Positions 42,723 to 54,244 of a stretch of 64,000 nt of DNA are shown here, piece after piece. The stretch is from Cristatella mucedo (Eukaryota > Bryozoa > Phylactolaemata > Cristatellidae), in NCBI GenBank assembly GCA_009760855.2, contig WPIO01000003.1, forward strand, positions 11,522,001 to 11,586,000, read 5' to 3'. A program made the position numbers and the translations under genes. Below the pieces are notes generated by a model, which searched no databases, was not told the origin of the DNA, and saw only the letters and a program-made list of their open reading frames with translations. How positions within the stretch are numbered: position 1 is the first letter of the stretch; each line of letters opens with the position of its first letter.

Positions 42723-43705
42723 ATGAATCATCCACCATTCTGGAACGATGGTCCAGATTGGCATTTTCGAGTTCTGCTGAAGCAAAATTCTCAGAGAAAG
42801 AAGCAGGAGCTGCTAGTCGTTAATAAAGTCAGACCCGCTGACTTTTCGCCAGCGTGGGAGGTGAACTACTTCTCGATCGGTCCTGACGGGCGGTGTAGGC
42901 ACGACAGGTCAATGCTCCGACGGTTAGTCTGCCCCGCCCCCACTTCGGAAAAGGTATTCGAGTACAGCGAAAAAAATAGAGAGCTTAGCCAGCACCCGTC
43001 GGATTTCGTGTGCTTGGGAAACGTTCTCGAAGTGATGGCGTGCTCCGCATACGATACTTTCTTTTCACCAACGCGGACTATACTGGCTTGGTTTAAATTC
43101 GGTAAAATATTCTTAAGCCAAAGACCACCACCTAACCCTGTATACCCACAACAGGACCTAATGTCATACTTGGTAAGCTATTTCATGACGACTGGCTATT
43201 TCCAGGGAGCATTTTACAGTGTTATACACAGAAAAATGAAGAGTCATTCGCTGCTCATCTGTACTGAAATCGACGGCTACGCCGGTGACACAGATCACAC
43301 TGAAACCGGTGGTAACACGTCGCACTATTTTGATTTCAAAATCTACAAAAGCTTGGATGATAATTACATTCTAAGATACTTTTACACATATGAAATGATT
43401 AATTGGTGGGCGCGGGCTTTTCGAAGATTAGTTGCGGCTTTCGAAACTCCGACGGCTTGGTAAACCTAATACGCCTGTACGACACAAGAAATATGACAGG
43501 CATAGCTTGGAATGGATCTGGGTTTGAAGGCTGGAGGCCCGCAGCCATGTTTAGTTTTCTCGACACACTTCTCACATGCATAAAGGAGATCATGTCTCCG
43601 GACTCGGGCGAGTGCTTGTATGTATTCGAGATTTCGCATTTCGAACGTCTGCTAAATGTTACGGAGCTGCCAGCCGCGCAGGCCATTCGCTTCAGGACGG
43701 CTTAG
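42723..43705 (+). pseudogene. DXO/Rai1-family pseudogene (DXO-3), frameshifted
   Basis: Frame one (ATG at 42723, 246 codons) contains WEVNYFSIG, RSMLRRLVCP, SDFVCLGNVLEVMACSAYD, GAFYSVIHRKMKSHSLL, TEIDGYAGD and HYFDFKIYK. It then runs out of frame after NWWARAF. The rest continues from about 43419 in another frame: SKISCGFRNSDGLVNLIRLY, PAAMFSFLDTLLT and CLYVFEISHFERLL, ending at TAG 43705. The ExD pair is kept. The FExx glutamate region is deleted, ELK has become DFK, and the WWxQ glutamine is Arg. One net frameshift near 43415 breaks the gene unless sequencing error explains it. It is an inactive derivative. Confidence 0.85.
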
Positions 43706-44339
43706 CGACCTATGCATTCGGATTCAAGAGTAGCAGGGCTGTGCGCTCTCAATGACATAGACGATATTGTTGGTGCATACCGGTATATAAGCGTCGGCTT
43801 ACTGTCCGAAACGTTTGCGCGGCTACTCAAAAAACTAATTTCAAATACAGTTTCTTTTTATTGACTACGTTTTGCCGCATTTATAGCGCGGATATTCTGT
43901 TTGTAACGGTCTTGGCGAGATGCCGAAATCATCTCGCGATTAGACACCGATGATCCGCTCGGTCCGTGAGGATGCTTTAGCTTTGGAATTTGATAAGCCT
44001 AGTTTTAAATCCATCTAGCGACGAGCCAGGTTTTCTAATTTAAAGTACATAGGATGAAATGCTTGAGGGTGTTCAAACCCTAAGGTCTGGTTGATTTGAC
44101 GCAACCGGGCTTCTGCGCTCGCTCAAGCGTGCCTTTTGCGGTGACAGCCTTCTTTAGCGAGCCCCTCCCCATTCAATTGGACGCTTGCAGTCCGGGTAGC
44201 TACGGAGATGTCAGCACAGCGGCAGCCATCTTAGAATGAGGCTATTCTGGCTACGGCACGCAGCCAGTCGGTCTAGATCCATGCGAGGCCACTAGGGCCT
44301 TCGATGCTAATAATAGATGCGATTGGCATATTAACTTAG
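43706..44339. other. 3' flank of DXO-3 and unrecognised DNA
   Basis: At 43848-43930 the flank shared with DXO-2 is present (TTTTTATTGACTACG, CCGCATTTATAGCGC, GGTCTTGGCGAGA). Beyond it nothing was recognised. Confidence 0.5.
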
Positions 44340-45135
44340 CAAACAAAGAGAGCTAGATCTCATTCAAGGCATTTTACATAAGTTGGAAAAAAGAGGCTCA
44401 GTTGGTTAGAGATAGCAAGCAGCGTCGGCATTCCAATGACCATTTTTAGGGACAGGGACTATTCACAATTCACTTCGTGGAAACACAGACTCAAGTGGAC
44501 ACAAAGCAAAAACTGGCTGGCTTTGGCTTTCTCATTAAATTTCTTTTGCATCAGAGATTTCGTAGCGCCAGTAGAGAGTTCCATGCTTAGTGTGCATAAT
44601 AAGTGTCAACGTGTTCTTCAAAGGATTTTAGCTTGAAAGAGAAACTGCTACATGGCTTAGGTTGAGAAAGGTGGTGGTAATATGCATATTTTACTAATGA
44701 ATCTGTTCGGATAACTAGGCTGGCAGCAAATTAACACAGAAACCTAAAGGTGAGCGATCGAATCATTAAGTCCGTAGGCTGCTTATTCGGGAACCGGCGA
44801 CAGTCAGTGACGAATGGCGTAATGTGGTAGTTGACGACTCTCACAGTGCATAAGACGAGCAGCAGAATTTTGCACCGACTATAAGCACCTCGCCTCGCCA
44901 ATCTGCGAGTAGCGAGTAAGAGAAGTCGCGATGGAATGTCGTAAGTAATGTGTGGAACAGGTTAGATGCGGTCTCCCGGCATGGTCTCCCTGATTGTACA
45001 GGCCTGCAGGACCAGCAAGCAGTGAGTTCCAGAAGTCGAGACCGTAAGTCACAAATTCGCGGACCAAATTAGATGTAGCAACCCAGTCTTAGAAGCCCGA
45101 ATTTTACCAACATTATGTAGCTGTAAGAACGTAGA
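44340..45135 (-). mobile_element. LINE-2fam fragments
   Basis: The tail scrap TCTCATTCAAGGCATTTTAC lies near 44360. From about 44630 the plus strand parallels LINE-2fam (TAAAGGTGAGCGATCGAATC, GACAGTCAGTGACGAATGGC, AATTTTGCACCGACTATAAG). On the minus strand SLLAGPAGL matches the LLAGLP motif. It is strongly decayed. Confidence 0.65.
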
Positions 45136-45144
45136 CTTGACTAA

Positions 45145-45215
45145 TGCAATGTAATGTAATGTACCTCCGTCTGTAACTCCACAAAGTCATAAAGACCATG
45201 TGGGTATTACAGGCA
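45145..45215 (-). mobile_element. LINE-1fam 3' tail scrap
   Basis: TGTAATGTAATGTACCTCCG plus TCTGTAACTCCACAAAGTC and CATGTGGGTATTAC. Only the last 70 bp of the element is present. Confidence 0.8.
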
Positions 45216-45244
45216 TGTACAAGAGATGTGATGCCATTATTATT

Positions 45245-45545
45245 AATTATAAATTAAGATATTGAAGTGCTGTGCTCACGATGCCCAGGAAGGGCGAGAG
45301 TGGCTCGAGAATAGCCAGATGATTGACAGATGGTCGACAGACAGCTGCAGAAAGAACGACCAAAGCGGCGGGCAGAGTGACTCTAGCTAAGTCTGAATTC
45401 CTACGAAGGTCATTATACACCCGAAGCAACGCTAACTTTGTGGCGTGACTAGCTCTAATACCGGACGGGAACGCACTATCTAGATTTGACGTTTCGATAT
45501 ACGAGTTCAGCTTGTCTGTCACAACTCGTTTTAGTGTGTTTGATC
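45245..45545 (-). pseudogene. LINE reverse transcriptase fragment
   Basis: One minus frame reads LNSYIETSNLDSAFPSGIRA, then SHATKLALLRVYNDLRR, then VLSAAVCRPSVNHLAILEPL. These match SYI..N.L..FQSGFR, HSTE.ALLRV.ND and DLSAAFDTVDH..LL.RL, with both key motifs mutated. The RT catalytic core is absent. Confidence 0.7.
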
Positions 45546-46960
45546 GGAACGGTACAAGAGATTGCTGATTAGTCGGGAACCTTGGTAATGGCCAACGGTC
45601 GACTTTTCACTCTATGCTGAGATACTTCGAGCTATGTGCTAAGCAGCGCATTAAACTTCAGGTTTGTAGATCTGACAGCAGGGTGGTTGATGGGGCGAAC
45701 GCAGGATGCAGTGAGATGCTCAAGGTAATGAATGACCCGCTGACGAAGGCCTGCCAGTAGGTACATAAAATGTCGACGTCACACCTTCCTTTAAGGAAAG
45801 CTCGTGAGCCGTCGCGCCGACAGAAGATATCGGCGGAATACCCTACAGGTATTGCGAAGAAGTATGGTCTACTTCCACACCACGCTTGGAGTCGCCGGAG
45901 GCCGCTCTCTAGCGCGGGAAAGATACGACAGCAATGGCTCTTCTAACGCCGCCACGCAAGCGACGATATCGAATAAGCCGATCTTTACTTCTCTACGAGA
46001 GTCCATAACCATTATTGTTGAGCTACTGTCGTCCAAAAGCGTTCTCAGACGCCGCTGATTCTGCCAGAGCTTCTGAAGAGGATGTCCCTCTCGCGGAAAG
46101 CCCGAAAAAGCAAGGGACGAGGCAAGCGGCACGGGTCGTGTATCGCACGCACGCATTGTTTCGAGCCACCCGTGCCGACATCACTCAAGTACTTAAGTAA
46201 AACGCTCCAACTTAGTGGTCATCAGGGCCTGCCAGAGCGCTGCCAGCCGCTGGTAAATATTCGTGAAAAAACGCGGTCAATTTTTAAAAAAAACCCTGCA
46301 GTAATTAAGATGAACTCTACTTCTTATCATCCATTCTATAGGAAGTCCGCTCTCTTTGCGAGCCGTGCTTGTTGCGGCTTTGGCTCGGAAGGCGAATTTC
46401 TAGCGCCGCATGCAGAATTTCGCTTTTGTTTGCAAACATCGCCTCCCTTTTGGCTTCGATCTGGTGCCCTAACCCCAGTAGTAATGAGCTACGGTCTAAT
46501 TTGAGCCGGGTTCTTATTGCTCCTTGCAACGCAAACATAGTACCAGCTAGAAGACACTGCTTAAATAATATCCGGTACAGGGGCTGCCTTTAGTATGCAT
46601 GGCTGCAAGTAAATCCTCCGTAAAGATCTGGCTGTGGGTGCAAAGCTATCGGCACACAATTGTGCGTACAGAATATATGCGTCTGCAATTATGCTACGGA
46701 CTGATAGTCCTATCGAGTTTCCGTAAGATTGATAAGGACTGCCGCTTTCAAAATTCCGCCATAGTTCTTTTGATCACACCTGACCAGAGGCATAGTGAGA
46801 CCTTTCAGCGCCCGGGATACAGCTACAAATAGCGCGGGCACCTCCCCTTGTCAAAAATTGCTGCAAAAGAATTCACCACAGAAGAAATTCAAAACAACAC
46901 TCTAGTAGGCATATTGAATCGAGAAATTTTTATGAAGTATAGTGAGGTAGGTATCGCAGC
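45546..46960. other. Unrecognised DNA with overlapping open frames
   Basis: Frames of 84-140 codons occur on both strands (for example 46082-46504 plus, 45869-46156 minus), none with a known motif. This could include the 5' part of a decayed transposon associated with the hAT fragment that follows. Confidence 0.35.
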
Positions 46961-46961
46961 T

Positions 46962-47414
46962 TTAACTTAGGTGAACTTCTCTGGCCTTGCATGTGGAAAA
47001 CGGGTATAATACAATTTGAAAGTCAGTATTTTCTAGTGCTCCTTTCTCTATGCTTAGCAAGGCTAAATCTGAGAGTCGATCTTGCCTCATTGATGCTCTC
47101 AGATAAGACAGGATTATCTTTACCTTGCTAAAGGTGCGTTCACAACTAGCAACCGGTACAGTTTTGGTGAGAAGAACTTGCACGGCCGTTCTCAAATTGG
47201 GAAACTCATCTTCACCATAACTGACAATGAAAGACATGAGCTTCAATGGTGTCTTTAGCGCCGAGTCGTGACGTATACGCCAACGGTGAAAACACAGCAC
47301 TTGATATTCCGCGCTTAGCACTAGCAACACAACCAAAACTGTATTAATAAAAGCACGACGATAAAAGCCTGTATTTAACGGCTGACACACAAGCGCGCGT
47401 GCACGCACGAACAC
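46962..47414 (-). pseudogene. hAT transposase C-terminal (dimerisation) domain
   Basis: The minus frame contains FPNLRTAVQVLLTKTVPVAS, CERTFSKVKIILSYLRASM, QDRLSDLALLSIEKGALE. This is the classic hAT C-terminal signature (LLT.PV..AS.ERSFSKLK.IK..LRS.M...RL..LALLSIE) seen in ZMYM6/ZBED-type relatives. The catalytic region is missing upstream and the N-terminal part of this frame is unrelated. It is a relic. Confidence 0.85.
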
Positions 47415-47473
47415 TTCGGTGACTTCGAGCCGACGCTAGCAGGCTTACAGCAGCTAACGCTCAGCGCTAGACT

Positions 47474-47680
47474 CACCGACCGGCATGTCGTTGTTCCAGG
47501 CTAGCGACAGCGGTCAGGCACAAGCCTTATATAGTAGCCAGGTCATAAGTCACACGATAATCAGTATCGTGCGCCGTTTATGCAAAACGACGCTCATAAG
47601 CCTCAGCTTATCGCGGCTATGCTCACAAGCGCTCCGATTCGGCGGCAAACCTCTCAGCTCCTAATCGAGAATCAGCTTTC
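47474..47680 (+). repeat. Dispersed repeat family R1, copy 2
   Basis: CACCGACCGGCATGTCG, GGTCAGGCACAAGCC, TTATATAGTAGCCAGGTCAT, CATAAGCCTCAGCTTATCGC and CAGCTCCTAATCG. This copy keeps a good TATATA core. Confidence 0.65.
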
Positions 47681-48842
47681 AAGCTCGTAGTACATAATCA
47701 CAGGGCAATACACTGAAAACGCTGCATGGATCAGATGAGCTCTGGCGTGTGCGACAGGCTAGCACGGCCAGTTAAGCCTGTCTCGTGCGTTCTAGTAGTG
47801 TGTCGGAGCTCAGCCACGGTGTGGCCAATTTGAGATATTAGTGGTTCACGGGTCACTAGCATTTATTGCGTTGCTATTCCCCTACGGCCAGTTTATGGCT
47901 TAGAGCGATTTGTGGCAGTGATCTCTTTTAAGCAAGGGGCGGCAGAGGCCCGCCAGTCACGCCGAGGACGCCGGGTAGGCCAAATGTGTACTGGCCCGCT
48001 GCGGCGTTCGTGTGAATAAACGTCTTTGAGCCCGCCTAGGTGTTCTGCGTAGGTAGTGTCTCGTATCTGCCATTAGGGAGAACGTCAAACTGCACACGGC
48101 ACGCTGGCTCGCCCTTGACGCGGCGTAGCGTGCTTGTTGCGCTGCGAACGCCAGCTGAATACACGGCAGTTAAAGCCCACTCGGTGTTTCCGTGACGCCG
48201 CGTGTGTGCCGCCTGAGCGTCAAACTAGAGCTTGATCGAAGTATGTAATTATGCTTAAGCTCAGCCAGCAATATTCAAGTCATTGAGAAAAGGACTTTTT
48301 TGAAATCAAGATTTTTTTAATATCAAATCTTTTTTCTAAATTAGCAAAATTCCTCTTGTTTTTGCGCCCCTTGACCTCGTCGCACGAGGATGTCTCTCCA
48401 CGCCCCCTCGCTACGCCTCTATACGTGACACAAACTGCCTGGAGCATAGGTGTTAGGCCCGCTGCACCTTGAGAGCACTTTACGTCGGCGGCCGAAGAAA
48501 AATTAGCGATTACCCGATCATGGACTTGAAGATTCTTTGGGGCTAAGTTCGGTCAGCATGATCACTAGCTAGTACATTCAGCGATTCTTAACATACTCTG
48601 TGCCGCGTTGTCGATTCGATCTTCCGGTGTGTGACTGCTTGCACTACTACTCAGACATAGCAATATGTTTCAAAGAATCACGGGGAAATATCTAGTGCTG
48701 CAGTAAAAGGCAATTCGATTAATATTCTGCTTCACCCAGCGATAAATAATTCTCGTTCAGTTTTGCAATCGTTTTGCGTTCAGAGACGGAGCTACATACT
48801 TCGGGTTGCAACGCCCCGCGTTATGAACTAAAAGCTTGGCCG
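47681..48842. other. Unrecognised DNA with a candidate hAT end
   Basis: Near 48385-48421 the minus strand reads AGAGGCGTAGCGAGGGGGCG, resembling 5' ends of some hAT elements (CAGRGGCGTAGC). It could be the outer end of the element whose transposase tail is at 46962-47414. The partner end was not found with confidence. The rest is unassigned. Confidence 0.4.
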
Positions 48843-49010
48843 ATGAATTATAACTAGCCGCTCATAAAACGGCCTTCGATAGGCCGAGGCCAATGAGCAG
48901 CGCGATTTATGAACTTGTATAAACGAGGTTATTGCATAACTTAAGACCTGGCCACTATATAAAGCAAGGTCCTGACCGCAGTCACTCTCTTGCAGTAACG
49001 GACTGCCCGT
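48843..49010 (-). repeat. Dispersed repeat family R1, copy 3 (inverted)
   Basis: The minus strand reads ACCGACGGGCAGTCCGTTAC, GGTCAGGACCTTGC, TTATATAGTGGCCAGGTC and GGCCTCGGCCTATCG. With copy 2 it brackets 1.2 kb in inverted orientation. Confidence 0.6.
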
Positions 49011-49204
49011 CGGTTCAACCTAGTCTGGAGCTTGGGCTGCTCTTATGAATGCGCGAACGATTCTTTCGGAAGTCACCTATAAATAACCATAATAGTCGCA
49101 ATGTGCAGGCTATTGGCTGAGATTGTTTCAATATGATTATGTCTTAATGTAGAGCAATGTATCTCCGTATGTAACTCTACAGAGCCCAACTTGACCCTGC
49201 CATA
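49011..49204. other. Unassigned, with a LINE-1fam tail scrap
   Basis: At 49145-49195 ATGTAGAGCAATGTATCTCC and GTATGTAACTCTACAGAGCC resemble the LINE-1fam tail (minus orientation). Nothing else was recognised. Confidence 0.5.
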
Positions 49205-50851
49205 ACAAAGATTTTTAATTAATGCTTCTTTGGGAAAAGGGGTCGTCCCCAAGTCCTTCAAATCGGCAATCGTTAGACCCATTCTTAAAAAGCCTGGATT
49301 AGACACAGAGGTCCTAGCAAACTATCGCCATGTTTCCCTTCTTCCTTTCTTATCAAAGATTCTTGAAAAAATTGTTGCTAAGCAGCTGGTTGAACACATT
49401 GAAAATAATGGAACGTCAGAAACATTTCAATCAGGGTTCAAGAGGCAGCACTCCACTGAAACTGCTCTCCTCCGTGTTAACAATGACATCCTACGTGGCA
49501 ACGACGACGGGAATGTCACGGCCCTAGCTCTGCTAAATCTGTCTGCTGCCTTCGACACCATTGATCACGAAGTTCTGCTTGAACGATTGAGAACAACGAT
49601 CGGTCTGGCAGACGAAGCACAGGCGTGGTTTAAATCAAACTTGTCTGATCGTGTTCAATCCGTGTCGTGTGGGGATCAGGTCTCACACACGAGAAGGGTC
49701 ACCTGTGGAGTCCCTCAAGGGTCTGTACTCGGTCCCTTGCTGTTCTCCATTTATACACAACCTCTGGGAAAAGTGATTAAGGCCCATGGAATAGGATATC
49801 ACTTCTATGCTGATGATACTCAGTTGTATTTGTCATTCAAACCGGTGGAATCTGCTGCAGCAACTGAGAAACTGAATGCTTGCCTTGCCGACATTCGATC
49901 GTGGATGTCGGAAAACTTCCTGAAATTAAATGATGATAAAACCAAACTGCTGCTCATAGGACACCCTAAGCGTGTGTCTGGATTAAAAGGCTTTGCTGCT
50001 CTAATAGGTGATGCTTTTGTGCGACCATCACCACGTGCTCGAAATTTAGGCGTCGTGTTCGACAGCTGCCTCAATTTCAAAAGTTTCATTCAAAAGACTG
50101 CTTCTACAGCTAGCCCTCAAATCCGATCCCTATTCAAGATTAGGAGCTGTGTCCCACAGTCGCTTGTAAAAATTTAACTAGCTCTTTAGTTCTGTCTCGG
50201 CTTGATTATTGTAATTCCCTTTTGGCTGGGCTGCCAAAGAAAGCTATTAGGCCACTGCAGCGGACTATGAATATGGCTGCAAGGCTAGTCTTCAAGTCCC
50301 AACGGTTTGAGCACGTGTCTCCTTTGCTAAAAGAGCTAAGGTGGTTGCCGTTGAGCAAAGGATACAGAGCAAAGTTCTTACGCTGACCCACAAGGCCCGC
50401 CTCGGCTTGGCTCCTTCATACCTAGCTGAACTGTTGCATCAGTTTCAGCCTGTTCGCACCCTCAGGTCCTGTGTGGACAATAAATTAGCTGTCCCATTCC
50501 TCCGCTTAAAGACCGTTGCCGACAGAAGCTTTAGCTCTGCAGGTCCTAGACTGTGGAACTCGCTTCCACAATTCTTACGCAACGACAACTACTCTCCTAC
50601 TGGACTATGGCACATCCTTTTCAGCGGTCCTGAGCTGCTACTTCTATGCTACTCACTACCTCAACTGCTCTCCTGACTCTGCTATGCTTACCACTTTCTC
50701 TATGTTGCGTGAGACAAAGTCTGTTGGCTACCGAATGCGTACCGAAAGCCGCTTATGCTGTGAGTGCGATATACAAAACTCTCCTGCGTAACACCCACAT
50801 GGTCTTTATGACCTTGTGGAGTTACAGACGGAGATACATTACATTACATTA
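49205..50851 (+). mobile_element. LINE-1fam (L2/CR1-like), best RT copy in the window
   Basis: An open frame of over 315 codons (to 50177) covers the RT domain: [79 protein letters not shown], the FYADD catalytic box (49803-49817) and [13 protein letters not shown] frameshift near 50165 moves the path to [20 protein letters not shown], further frames to [18 protein letters not shown], and LWNSLPQFLRND. It ends with (ATTAC)n at 50834-50851. There is no endonuclease, so it is 5'-truncated. All RT catalytic aspartates are kept. Confidence 0.9.
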
Positions 50852-52400
50852 CAAAGCCATAAAGACATGTGGGTGTTATGCAGGAGAACTTTGTATAGCG
50901 CACTCACAGCATAAGCGGCTTTCGGTGTGTCTTCGATAGCCAACTGACTTAGTCTCGCAAAACGAAGGGAAATTAGGAAGCATAGCCGAGTCAGGAGCAG
51001 ATCAGTTAGTGAGTAGTAGTTTGAAAGTAGCAGTATAGGACGACTGGAAAGAATGTGTCATAGTCGGCAGCAGTAGAGTAGTTGTCATTGCGTAGGAATT
51101 GCGGAAGTGGTTTTCACAGTCTAGGACCTGCAGAGCCAAAGCTTCTGTCGCCAACGGTCTTTAAGCGGTGGAAAAGAGCAACTAATTTATTGTCCATACA
51201 GGACTTGAGGGCACGAGGAGGCTGAAACTGGAGCAGAAGTTCAGCTAGGAATGGAGGAGAAAAAAACCACGGTGCAAAGGCCTTGTGGGCCACCTTAAGA
51301 ACTTTGCCCTATATCCGTTGGTCAAGCCGAAACCATCCTAGCTCTTTTAGCAGAGGAGACAGATGGTTGAACCTCTAGCATATCCAAACTAGCCTTGCAG
51401 CCATATTCATAGCAATCTGCAGTGGACAGGCGGATTTTTTCGGTACCACAGCCAAGTTGAAATTACAATAATCTAGCCGAGGCGGAGGTTAGGAGCTATT
51501 TCAATTTAATTTTTTGCGAGCCACCGTGAGAGACAGTTCCTGGTCGGAGATAAAAATCGGATGCGATGGCTAGATAAGGAATAAATCTTTTTAACGAAGC
51601 TTTCAAAATTTAGGCAGCTGTCGAAGGCGACACCTAACTTCCGAGCACATGCTGATTGTCGCACAACGGCATCACCTATTAGAAGACCAAAGCCATCTAC
51701 AAATCCAGCCACACGCCTAGGGTGTCCAAAGATTAGCAGTCCAGTTTTAGCGGCGCCCAGTTTCAAGAAATTTCCAGACATCCAAGATTGAATGTCGGCA
51801 AGGCAAGCATTCAGTTTATCAGTCGATGCAGCAGATTCCGACGGTTTGAATGACAAATACAGCTGATTATTGTCAGCATAGAAGTTATCTGCTATATTCC
51901 ATGGGCCGTAATCTCTTTTCCAAGAAGTTGAGTAAAAGTAGAGAACAGCAACGAACCGAGGACCCAACCGTTGCAGCACTCCACAGGTGACTGGTCTGGT
52001 GGATGAGAGGTGACCCCCACACGACACGGATTGAACAGATCAGACAAGTACGATTTACACCAATCCAATGACTCGTCTGCCAGACCGATCGTTGTTTTTA
52101 ATCGTTTAAGTACGACATCGTGATCAATGATGTCAACGGCAGCTGATAGATCTCTCATCGCTATTGCAGCGACATTCCCTTCAGTGTTGCTGCATAGGAT
52201 GTCACTGGTAACATGGAGGAAAGCAGTTTTGGTGGAGTACAGCCGCTTGAACCCAGATTGAAAACTGACTAACATTTCAATCACATCAATGTGTGCTACC
52301 AGCTGATTAGCGACAATTTTAAAAAAATATTTGATAAAGTAGGAAGAAGGGAAACTACGCTATAGTTGGCAAGAACTACTAGCTTCACAGCTGAATCTCG
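50852..52400 (-). mobile_element. LINE-1fam, tail-to-tail partner, decayed
   Basis: The minus strand reads [66 protein letters not shown] (FYADD mutated to FYADN), SWMSGNFLKL and KLGVAFDSCLNF. Its 3' part runs down to 50852, where it abuts the (ATTAC)n tail of the previous copy. Stops and shifts are frequent. Confidence 0.85.
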
Positions 52401-53689
52401 GATTGTCAACTATGAGGTTGGTAGGTAACTTCAAACGGAGAACCGCTTGCGAAATGGCCTCGACAAGCCGAGGCTGCTGTGCAGCACGGTGTACAATAAA
52501 ATAAAACGAAATAATTGCATGGCTCACTACCTGACCACTACGTAATAATAATAATAATAGTAATAATAATAACGTAAACCACGATCCTGACCTCAATTGC
52601 TCTCCTTGGCCAACGGTGTGCCCGTGGGTGAGTCATTTCGCTGAGTGTTAGCTGCTCTGAGCTGGCACAGAAGACTGTTGGAATACACTTGCAATGTCAG
52701 CCCTCGGATAGGGGTAACCCTTCGCGTTCTTCTAGCACGGTGTTGCTATTAGCGGTGCTTGCAGGATTTTGACCGCTTCGTTGTTACCGTTTGGCGCACT
52801 GCAAGCGCTAGGTCTCTGTACGTTATGCAAGCGTTATGCCGTTACCCAAGCTGGCGAGCGTCACGAGGTCATTAAAATGTTGAAACTTTCTGCGAAAAGT
52901 TAAAATCTGTTGATTTTCTGCTAGATCCTCAGTAGTAGCCGACTATAGGGGACGAGAATTAAAGGCTGCCTGTCTGAGTAGCCAAGCCAGATTGGTCTCG
53001 TTCTGCAATGGCAGCCCCTTCCAGAAATCCAGGTAGCAGCCTGAACTGCAAGCATCTATGAGGAGAGCGAAAGAAGGCTTCTTCCGCGAAGAGGACTTTT
53101 GAGCGGATACAGGAGCCTCGTCCCGCGCCTTCTTCTCTACCGACAGGGGGTCGCTTAAGCCTTCCTAAACCCAACTATCAGCAGCTTCGGTAACCGATGC
53201 TCAATATTATTGCCAGCTGTATTCATAACGGAAACTATTCAGTTCCCGAGCATCGCGAGAACGTCTTGCCACACAATGGCAGTGTGCCTATCGAGCTGAA
53301 AGATGAGCTTCGAAGCACTTCGAAGCAATTTAGTCCTTTCTCCCAGCGTCCGATTACACCGGTTTTCGAGTCTTAAAAGTCCTTGCTGAGCGCATCCGAG
53401 CAGGATAAAATTTACACAGCGATCGACGTTCGCGAGAAGTATCTGTCGTAGCGAGTGAGCGTAGGGATGGCTTCCATCGACAGACAATCGGAGACTGTCG
53501 TGCTGACCGTACGCCCAACACTTCACCAGCACGTGTGCTTGTGGTTTAGTTATATTCTCGCAAGAGACACGCAATTATGCTATACACAATGGCCTTATTC
53601 TGATCTTGTATTGTTGTATGTGCCAACATTTAGACGGACGTCTCGTGAACCAGACATTGAGGTGCTCGGCAATAGTGTGCCCAAAGACT

Positions 53690-53690
<1 letters not shown>
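52401..53690. other. Unrecognised DNA with a (TAA)n tract
   Basis: (AAT)n lies at 52543-52575. A minus frame of 111 codons (53239-53574) starts with TTG and has no known motif; another of 71 codons lies at 52959-53174. No repeats shared with other regions were seen. Confidence 0.35.
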
Positions 53691-53761
<71 letters not shown>

Positions 53762-53843
53762 GAGAGAGATGGAGAGAGAGGTAGGGAGATGTGGAGAGAG
53801 AAAGAGGGGGAGGGAGGGAGAGATGGAGAGAGAGGTAGGGAGA

Positions 53844-53893
<50 letters not shown>

Positions 53894-53935
53894 GAGAGAG
53901 AGCGAGGGAGGGAGAGATGAAGAGAAACGAATATA
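53691..53935. repeat. (GA)n microsatellite cluster
   Basis: Almost pure (GA)n runs at 53695-53758 and 53846-53890 are linked by imperfect GGGAGAGATGGAGAGAGA units. The Leu/Ser-rich and Arg/Glu-rich open frames here are artefacts. Confidence 0.95.
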
Positions 53936-54244
53936 CAGCGCTGCTGTTATTTAAACAGCAAGGCCCACAGGCGACTGTTCGCGAAACACCCGTTTTGTCG
54001 TCTTTCAAAGACCACTGCAAACGAACAGTTCGTGCTCCAATAACGGTGAAAATTACATAAACATTTTTATTACATACATTGCATCACAAACGATCCAAAT
54101 CGGCTTCATTCGAGACTAATAAACTATGCACCATGCACACATTTTCGAGAGCAGGCACCTGCTAGGGCGCCCATACGCTCTAAAATCTCCAACAATGCGA
54201 TTGCGACAGTTCAGCCCTGCTACTGTGTGTAAGCAAAGAGCAGT
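53936..54244. other. 3' flank of DXO-4, unassigned
   Basis: No gene or repeat recognised. On the minus strand AATAAAAATG lies near 54065-54074, about 170 bases past the DXO-4 stop, and could be a polyadenylation signal. Confidence 0.4.

Noticed and set aside
53595-54020. 141-codon Ser/Leu-rich minus frame and Arg/Glu-rich plus frames
   Set aside because: They are translations of (GA)n repeats.
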